This document shows, piece after piece, positions 56,641-64,000 of a stretch of 64,000 nt of DNA. Position 1 is the first letter of the stretch, and every line of letters begins with the position of its first letter. Source of the stretch: Hydractinia symbiolongicarpus (taxonomy: Eukaryota; Cnidaria; Hydrozoa; Anthoathecata; Hydractiniidae); assembly GCF_029227915.1 (NCBI RefSeq), contig NC_079883.1:31436001-31500000 (forward strand). Direction: 5' to 3'. A program made the position numbers and the translations under genes. A model generated the notes under the pieces. That model was not told the origin of the DNA and ran no database searches. It saw nothing but the letters and a program-made list of their open reading frames with translations.

Positions 56641-59600
56641 TAGTGGTGAAAAAATAATTTAAAAAATCGTTCGGGAAATGAGTTTACTCCCTGGGTACTT
56701 TCTTTGTATACTTTTGAATATGCGGGCCGAGTCCGGGGTTTACGGGAAATGGCGGGTTTTCGTTTACCGGCGATTAAACTTCTTTTATTCAGCGTCTGAT
56801 TAAAAATGAAAACATTTTTGAAAACTACAAGTCTCAAGCGTTTTAGTGGTGAAAAAAAAATTTAAAAAATCGTTCGGGAAATGAGTTTACACCCTGGGTA
56901 CTTTCTTTGTATACATTCGACTATACGGGCCAAGCCCGGGATTTACGGGAAATCGCGGGTTTTCGTTTGCCGGCGATTAAACCTCTTTCATTAAGCGTCT
57001 CATCAAAAATGAAAACATTTTTGAAAACTACAAGTCTCAAGCGTTTTAGTGGTGAAAAAAAAATTTAAAAAATCGTTCGGGAAATGAGTTTACTCCCTGG
57101 GTACTTTCTTTGTATACATTCGACTATACGGGCCAAGCCCGGGATATACGGGAAATCGCGGGATTTCGTTTGCCGGCGATTAAACCTTTTTCATTAAGCG
57201 TCTCATCAAAAATGAAAACATTTTTGAAAACTACAAGTCTCAAGCGTTTAAGTGGTAAAAAAAAAATTTAAAAAATCGTTCAGGAAATGAGTTTACACCC
57301 TGGGTACTTTCTTTGTATACATTCGACTATACGGGCCAAGCCCGGGATTTACGGGAAATCGCGGGTTTTCGTTTGCCGGCGATTAAACCTCTTTCATTAA
57401 GCGTCTCATCAAAAATGAAAACATTTTTGAAAACTACAAGTCTCAAGCGTTTTAGTGGTGAAAAAAAAATTTAAAAAATCGTTCGGGAAATGAGTTTACT
57501 CCCTGGGTACTTTCTTTGTATACATTCGACTATACGGGCCAAGCCCGGGATATACGGGAAATCGCGGGATTTCGTTTGCCGGCGATTAAACCTCTTTCAT
57601 TAAGCGTCTCATCAAAAATGAAAACATTTTTGAAAACTACAAGTCTCATGCGTTTTAGTGGTGAAAAAATAATTTAAAAAATCGTTCGGGAAATGAGTTT
57701 ACTCCCTGGGTACTTTCTTTGTATACTTTTGAATATGCGGGCCGAGTCCGGGGTTTACGGGAAATGGCGGGTTTTCGTTTACCGGCGATTAAACTTCTTT
57801 TATTCAGCGTCTGATTAAAAATGAAAACATTTTTGAAAACTACAAGTCTCAAGCGTTTTAGTGGTGAAAAAAAAATTTAAAAAATCGTTCGGGAAATGAG
57901 TTTACTCCCTGGGTACTTTCTTTGTATACATTCGACTATACGGGCCAAGCCCGGGATATACGGGAAATCGCGGGATTTCGTTTGCCGGCGATTAAACCTC
58001 TTTCATTAAGCGTCTCATCAAAAATGAAAACATTTTTGAAAACTACAAGTCTCATGCGTTTTAGTGGTAAAAAAAAAATTTAAAAAATCGTTCAGGAAAT
58101 GAGTTTACACCCTGGGTACTTTCTTTGTATACATTCGACTATACGGGCCAAGCCCGGGATTTACGGGAAATCGCGGGTTTTCGTTTGCCGGCGATTAAAC
58201 CTCTTTCATTAAGCGTCTCATCAAAAATGAAAACATTTTTGAAAACTACAAGTCTCAAGCGTTTTAGTGGTGAAAAAAGAATTTAAAAAATCGTTCGGGA
58301 AATGAGTTTACTCCCTGGGTACTTTCTTTGTATACATTCGACTATACGGGCCAAGCCCGGGATATACGGGAAATCGCGGGATTTCGTTTGCCGGCGATTA
58401 AACCTCTTTCATTAAGCGTCTCATCAAAAATGAAAACATTTTTGAAAACTACAAGTCTCATGCGTTTTAGTGGTAAAAAAAAAATTTAAAAAATCGTTCA
58501 GGAAATGAGTTTACACCCTGGGTACTTTCTTTGTATACATTCGACTATACGGGCCAAGCCCGGGATTTACGGGAAATCGCGCGTTTTCGTTTGCCGGCGA
58601 TTAAACCTCTTTCATTAAGCGTCTCATCAAAAATGAAAACATTTTTGAAAACTACAAGTCTCATGCGTTTTAGTGGTAAAAAAAAATTTAAAAAATCGTT
58701 TGGGAAATGAGTTTACTCCCTGGGTACTTTCTTTGTATACATTCGACTATACGGGCCAAGCCCGGGATTTACGGAAATCGCGGGATTTCGTTTGCCGGCG
58801 ATTAAACCTCTTTCATTAAGCGTCTAATCTAAAATGAAAACATTTTTGAAAACTGCAAGTCTCATGCGTTTTAGTGGTAAAAAAAAAAATTAAAAAATCG
58901 TTCGGGAAATGAGTTTACTCCCTGGGTACTTTCTTTGTATACATTCGACTATGCGGGCCAAGCCCGGGATTTACGGGAAATCGCGGGATTTCGTTTGCCG
59001 GCGATTAAATCTCTTTCATTAAGCGTCTCATCAAAAATGAAAACATTTTTGAAAACTACAAGTCTCATCCGTTGTAGTGGTAAAAAGATAATTTAAAAAA
59101 TCGTTCGGGAAATGAGTTTACTCACTGGGTACTTTCTTTGTATACATTCAACTACACGGGCCAAGCCCGGGATTTACGGGAAATCGCGGGATTTCGTTTG
59201 CCGGCGATTAAACCTCTTTCATTAAGCGTCTCATCAAAAATGAAAACACTTTTGAAAACTACCAGTCTCATGCGTTTTAGTGGTAAAAAAAAAATTTAAA
59301 AAATCGTTCGGGAAATGAGTTTACTCCCTGGGTACTTTCTTAGTATACATTCGACTATCCGGGTCAACCCTCGATTTACGGCAAATCGCGGGATTTCGTT
59401 TGCCGGCGATTAAACCTCTTTCATTAAGCGTCTCATCAAAAATGAAAACATTTTTGAAAACTGCAAGTGTCATGCGTTTTAGTGGTGAAAAGATAATTTA
59501 AAAAATCGTTTTGGAAATGAGTTTACTTACAGGGTACTTTCTTTGTATACATTCGACTATACGGGCCAAGCCCGGGATATACGGGAAATCGCGGGATTTC

Positions 59601-62006
59601 GTTTGCCGGCGATTAAACCTTTTTCATTAAGCGTCTCATCAAAAATGAAAACATTTTTGAAAACTACAAGTCTCAAGCGTTTAAGTGGTAAAAAAAAAAT
59701 TTAAAAAATCGTTCAGGAAATGAGTTTACACCCTGGGTACTTTCTTTGTATACATTCGACTATACGGGCCAAGCCCGGGATTTACGGGAAATCGCGGGTT
59801 TTCGTTTGCCGGCGATTAAACCTCTTTCATTAAGCGTCTCATCAAAAATGAAAACATTTTTGAAAACTACAAGTCTCATGCGTTTTAGTGGTGAAAAAAT
59901 AATTTAAAAAATCGTTCGGGAAATGAGTTTACTCCCTGGGTACTTTCTTTGTATACTTTTGAATATGCGGGCCGAGTCCGGGGTTTACGGGAAATGGCGG
60001 GTTTTCGTTTACCGGCGATTAAACTTCTTTTATTCAGCGTCTGATTAAAAATGAAAACATTTTTGAAAACTACAAGTCTCAAGCGTTTTAGTGGTGAAAA
60101 AAAAATTTAAAAAATCGTTCGGGAAATGAGTTTACTCCCTGGGTACTTTCTTTGTATACATTCGACTATACGGGCCAAGCCCGGGATATACGGGAAATCG
60201 CGGGATTTCGTTTGCCGGCGATTAAACCTCTTTCATTAAGCGTCTCATCAAAAATGAAAACATTTTTGAAAACTACAAGTCTCATGCGTTTTAGTGGTAA
60301 AAAAAAAATTTAAAAAATCGTTCGGGAAATGAGTTTACTCCCTGGGTACTTTCTTTGTATACATTCGACTATACGGGCCAAGCCCGGGATATACGGGAAA
60401 TCGCGGGATTTCGTTTGCCGGCGATTAAACCTCTTTCATTAAGCGTCTCATCAAAAATGAAAACATTTTTGAAAACTACAAGTCTCATGCGTTTTAGTGG
60501 TAAAAAAAAATTTAAAAAATCGTTCAGGAAATGAGTTTACACCCTGGGTACTTTCTTTGTATACATTCGACTATACGGGCCAAGCCCGGGATTTACGGGA
60601 AATCGCGCGTTTTCGTTTGCCGGCGATTAAACCTCTTTCATTAAGCGTCTCATCAAAAATGAAAACATTTTTCAAAACTACAAGTCTCATGCGTTTTAGT
60701 GGTAAAAAAAAATTTAAAAAATCGTTTGGGAAATGAGTTTACTCCCTGGGTACTTTCTTTGTATACATTCGACTATACGGGCCAAGCCCGGGATTTACGG
60801 AAATCGCGGGATTTCGTTTGCCGGCGATTAAACCTCTTTCATTAAGCGTCTAATCTAAAATGAAAACATTTTTGAAAACTGCAAGTCTCATGCGTTTTAG
60901 TGGTAAAAAAAAAAATTAAAAAATCGTTCGGGAAATGAGTTTACTCCCTGGGTACTTTCTTTGTATACATTCGACTATGCGGGCCAAGCCCGGGATTTAC
61001 GGGAAATCGCGGGATTTCGTTTGCCGGCGATTAAACCTCTTTCATTAAGCGTCTCATCAAAAATGAAAACATTTTTGAAAACTACAAGTCTCATCCGTTG
61101 TAGTGGTAAAAAGATAATTTAAAAAATCGTTCGGGAAATGAGTTTACTCACTTGGTACTTTCTTTGTATACATTCAACTACACGGGCCAAGCCCGGGATT
61201 TACGGGAAATCGCGGGATTTCGTTTGCCGGCGATTAAACCTCTTTCATTAAGCGTCTCATCAAAAATGAAAACACTTTTGAAAACTACAAGTCTCATGCG
61301 TTTTAGTGGTAAAAAAAAAAATTAAAAAATCGTTCGGGAAATGAGTTTACTCCCTGGGTACTTTCTTTGTATACATTCGACTATGCGGGCCAAGCCCGGG
61401 ATTTACGGGAAATCGCGGGATTTCGTTTGCCGGCGATTAAACCTCTTTCATTAAGCGTCTCATCAAAAATGAAAACATTTTTGAAAACTACAAGTCTCAT
61501 CCGTTGTAGTGGTAAAAAGATAATTTAAAAAATCGTTCGGGAAATGAGTTTACTCACTTGGTACTTTCTTTGTATACATTCAACTACACGGGCCAAGCCC
61601 GGGATTTACGGGAAATCGCGGGATTTCGTTTGCCGGCGATTAAACCTCTTTCATTAAGCGTCTCATCAAAAATGAAAACACTTTTGAAAACTACAAGTCT
61701 CATGCGTTTTAGTGGTAAAAAAAAAATTTAAAAAATCGTTCGGGAAATGAGTTTACTCCCTGGGTACTTTCTTAGTATACATTCGACTATCCGGGTCAAC
61801 CCTCGATTTACGGCAAATCGCGGGATTTCGTTTGCCGGCGATTAAACCTCTTTCATTAAGCGTCTCATCAAAAATGAAAACATTTTTGAAAACTGCAAGT
61901 GTCATGCGTTTTAGTGGTGAAAAGATAATTTAAAAAATCGTTTTGGAAATGAGTTTACTTACAGGGTACTTTCTTTGTATACATTCGACTATACGGGCCA
62001 AGCCCG
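56641..62006 (+). repeat. Type A-rich block with D units, counterpart of 8.4-10.2 kb
   Basis: Mostly type A units with GATATACGGG or CGTTCAGGAAATG, and D units at 56666, 57681 and 59911. Two larger duplications are visible. TTTACGGAAATCG (one G fewer) at 58771 and 60797, together with GTTGTAGTGG at 59071 and 61097, gives a shift of 2026 (10 units). GTTGTAGTGG again at 61503 gives a 406 bp dimer. GGGTCAACCC with TCGATTTACGGC is at 59361 and 61793 (2432 = 2026 + 406). Confidence 0.82.
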
Positions 62007-64000
62007 GGATTTACGGGAAATCGCGGGTTTTCGTTTGCCGGCGATTAAACCTCTTTCATTAAACGTCTCATCGAAAATGAAAACATTTTTGAAAACTACA
62101 TGTCTCATGCGTTTTAGTGGTAAAAAAAAAATTAAAAAAATCGTTCGGGAAATGAGTTTACTCCCTGGGTACTTTCTTTGTATACTTTTGACTATACGGG
62201 CCGAGTCCGGGATTTACGGGAAATCGCAGGTTTTCGTTTGCCGGCGATTAAACTTCTTTTGTTCATCGTCTCATCAAAAATGAAAACATTTTCAAAAACT
62301 ACAAGTCTCATGCGTTTTAGTGGTGAAATAATAATTTAAAAAATCGTTCGGGAAATGCGTTTACACCCTAGGTAAATTCTTTGTATACTTTTGACTATAC
62401 GGGCCGAGTCCGGGATTTACGGGAAATCGCAGGTTGTCGTTTATCGGCGATTAAACTTCTTTTATTCAGCGTCTCATCAAAAATGAAAACATTTTTAAAA
62501 ACTACAAGTCTCATGCGTTTTAGTGGTGAAAAAATAATTTAAAAAATCGTTCGGGAAATGAGTTTACTCCATGGGTACTTTCTTTTTATACTTTTGACTA
62601 TACCGGCCGAGTCCGGATTTACGGGAAGTCGCGGATTTTCGTTTGCCGGCGATTAAACTTCTTTTATTCAGCGTCTCATCAAAAATGAAAACATTTTTAA
62701 AAACTACAAGTCTCATGGGCTTTAGTGGTGAAATAATAATTTAAAAAATCGTTCGGGAAATGAGTTTACACCCTGGGTACTTTCTTTGTATACTTTTGAC
62801 TATACGGGCCGAGTCCGGGATTTACGGGAAGTCGCGGGTGTTCGTTTGCCGGCGATTAAACTTTTTTTATTCAGCGTCTCATCAAAAATGAAAACATTTT
62901 TGAAAACTACAAGTCTCATGGGCTTTAGTGGTGAAATAATAATTTAAAAAATCGTTCGGGAAATGAGTTTACACCCTGGGTACTTTTTTTGTATACATTC
63001 GACTATACGGGCCAAGCCCGGGATTTACGGGAGATCGCGGGATTTCGTTTGCCGGCGATTAAACCTCTTTCATTAAGCGTCTCGTCAAAAATGAAAACAT
63101 TTTTGAAAACTACAAGTTTCATGCGTTTTAGTGGTAAAAAAAAAATTTAAAAAATCGTTCGGGAAATGAGTTTACACCCTGGGTAATTTCTTTGTATACT
63201 TTTGACTATACGGGCCGAGTCCGGGATTTACGGGAAATCGCGGGTTTTCGTTTGCCGGCGATTAAACCTCTTTCATTAAACGTCTCATCGAAAATGAAAA
63301 CATTTTTGAAAACTACATGTCTCATGCGTTTTAGTGGTAAAAAAAAAATTAAAAAAATCGTTCGGGAAATGAGTTTACTCCCTGGGTACTTTCTTTGTAT
63401 ACTTTTGACTATACGGGCCGAGTCCGGGATTTACGGGAAATCGCAGGTTTTCGTTTGCCGGCGATTAAACTTCTTTTGTTCATCGTCTCATCAAAAATGA
63501 AAACATTTTCAAAAACTACAAGTCTCATGCGTTTTAGTGGTGAAATAATAATTTAAAAAATCGTTCGGGAAATGCGTTTACACCCTAGGTAAATTCTTTG
63601 TATACTTTTGACTATACGGGCCGAGTCCGGGATTTACGGGAAATCGCAGGTTGTCGTTTATCGGCGATTAAACTTCTTTTATTCAGCGTCTCATCAAAAA
63701 TGAAAACATTTTTAAAAACTACAAGTCTCATGCGTTTTAGTGGTGAAAAAATAATTTAAAAAATCGTTCGGGAAATGAGTTTACTCCATGGGTACTTTCT
63801 TTTTATACTTTTGACTATACCGGCCGAGTCCGGATTTACGGGAAGTCGCGGATTTTCGTTTGCCGGCGATTAAACTTCTTTTATTCAGCGTCTCATCAAA
63901 AATGAAAACATTTTTAAAAACTACAAGTCTCATGGGCTTTAGTGGTGAAATAATAATTTAAAAAATCGTTCGGGAAATGAGTTTACACCCTGGGTACTTT
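62007..64000 (+). repeat. HOR: 6-mer, 1217 bp, 1.6 copies to the window end
   Basis: 62007-63223 recurs from 63224 to the edge. Markers at a shift of 1217: AAACGTCTCATCG, TTTGTTCATCGTC, CCTAGGTAAATTC (62367 and 63584), AGGTTGTCGTTTATCGG and ATACCGGCCGAG. Single units resemble the 10.2-10.8 kb stretch and, for CCATGGGTAC and GAGATCGCGGG / GTTTCATGCG, the 15.7-18.6 kb stretch. Confidence 0.87.

Larger units (their letters stand above)
1..64000 (+). repeat. Tandem satellite array, ~203 bp monomer, head-to-tail
   Basis: The whole window consists of about 315 directly repeated units of about 203 bp. I set the phase at the conserved start ATCGTTCGGG; in this phase 8650-8852, 6622-6824 and 6825-7027 are each exactly 203 bp. 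Every unit carries the same ordered landmarks: TACTTTCTTTGTATAC, a GGGCC..CCGGG core, TTTGCCGGCGATTAAAC, AGCGTCT, a TCAAAAATG/CATTTTTGA dyad, ATGCGTTTTAGTGGT and a terminal A-rich tract. Length variation is mostly in that A-tract. No unit is inverted and only one foreign insert interrupts the block. Neither edge is a natural end. By its organisation (nucleosome-scale unit, many-copy HORs) it looks like eukaryotic centromeric or heterochromatic satellite; that role is inference and I do not recognise the family. Confidence 0.97.

Overview
The 64 kb window is, as far as I can read it, one continuous block of eukaryotic satellite DNA. A unit of about 203 bp (commonly 201-204 bp, roughly 38% G+C) is repeated head-to-tail about 315 times, always in the same orientation. 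Both window edges fall inside repeat units, so the array extends beyond the window on both sides. I find no protein-coding gene, rRNA, tRNA, CRISPR array, origin or bacterial-type operon. Stop-free stretches of 60-140 codons occur on both strands, but they are the satellite read in frame: they recur with the repeat period, mostly start at GTG or TTG, and shift frame with the A-tract length. I do not recognise the monomer. Array size, unit length and higher-order structure point to centromeric, pericentromeric or other heterochromatic DNA of a eukaryote; the species cannot be named from the sequence.

Monomers fall into recognisable types. Type A has ATTCGAC, GGCCAAGCCCGGG and CCTCTTTCATTAAGCG. 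Type B has CTTTTGAC, GGCCGAGTCCGGG and CTTCTTTTATTCAGCG. Type C has CGAGCCGAG, CGCTGG and CTTTTGTTCAGCGTCTGATC. Type D has AATATGCGGG or ACTATGCGGG with GGGGTTTACGGGAAATGGCGGG. Type K is a 194-196 bp short form with CTAAAAGTC, and there are A/B hybrids. They are arranged in higher-order repeats (HORs) whose unit changes along the window: 9-mer of 1823 bp (1-3.9 kb), 5-mer of 1014 bp (6.4-8.4 kb), 5-mer of 1015 bp (13.2-15.3 kb), a 6-mer spacing of 1219 bp (15.7-17.6 kb), a 5-mer of 1014 bp carrying a foreign insert (20.3-22.4 kb), a 404 bp dimer (24.7-25.5 kb), a 13-mer of 2622 bp (27-32.5 kb), 608 bp trimers (31.9-33.1 and 40.1-41.2 kb), a 7-mer of 1421 bp (33.1-36 kb), nested 2369/1964/747 bp spacings (35-40 kb), 2225/2718 bp units (41.2-48.7 kb), a 2110/1909/2110 bp triplet (48-54.1 kb) and a 6-mer of 1217 bp (62-64 kb). 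Blocks in between are mixed monomers without a clean HOR.

The array has three zones. The outer parts (0-22.6 kb and 49-56 kb) carry type C. The middle (24-47 kb) carries type K and a GGGCCATGCCC variant and has no type C. The left 0-10.9 kb is collinear with 47.2-62.7 kb in direct order at offsets of about 47-52 kb, so a repeat organisation larger than any local HOR may exist.

The only sequence that is not satellite is a 110 bp insertion at 21116-21225. The sister HOR copy 1124 bp downstream keeps the empty site. Other structural landmarks are six 87 bp remnants of one ancestral 116 bp deletion, two 138 bp units with a 65 bp deletion, and fine-scale signs of unequal exchange between neighbouring copies.
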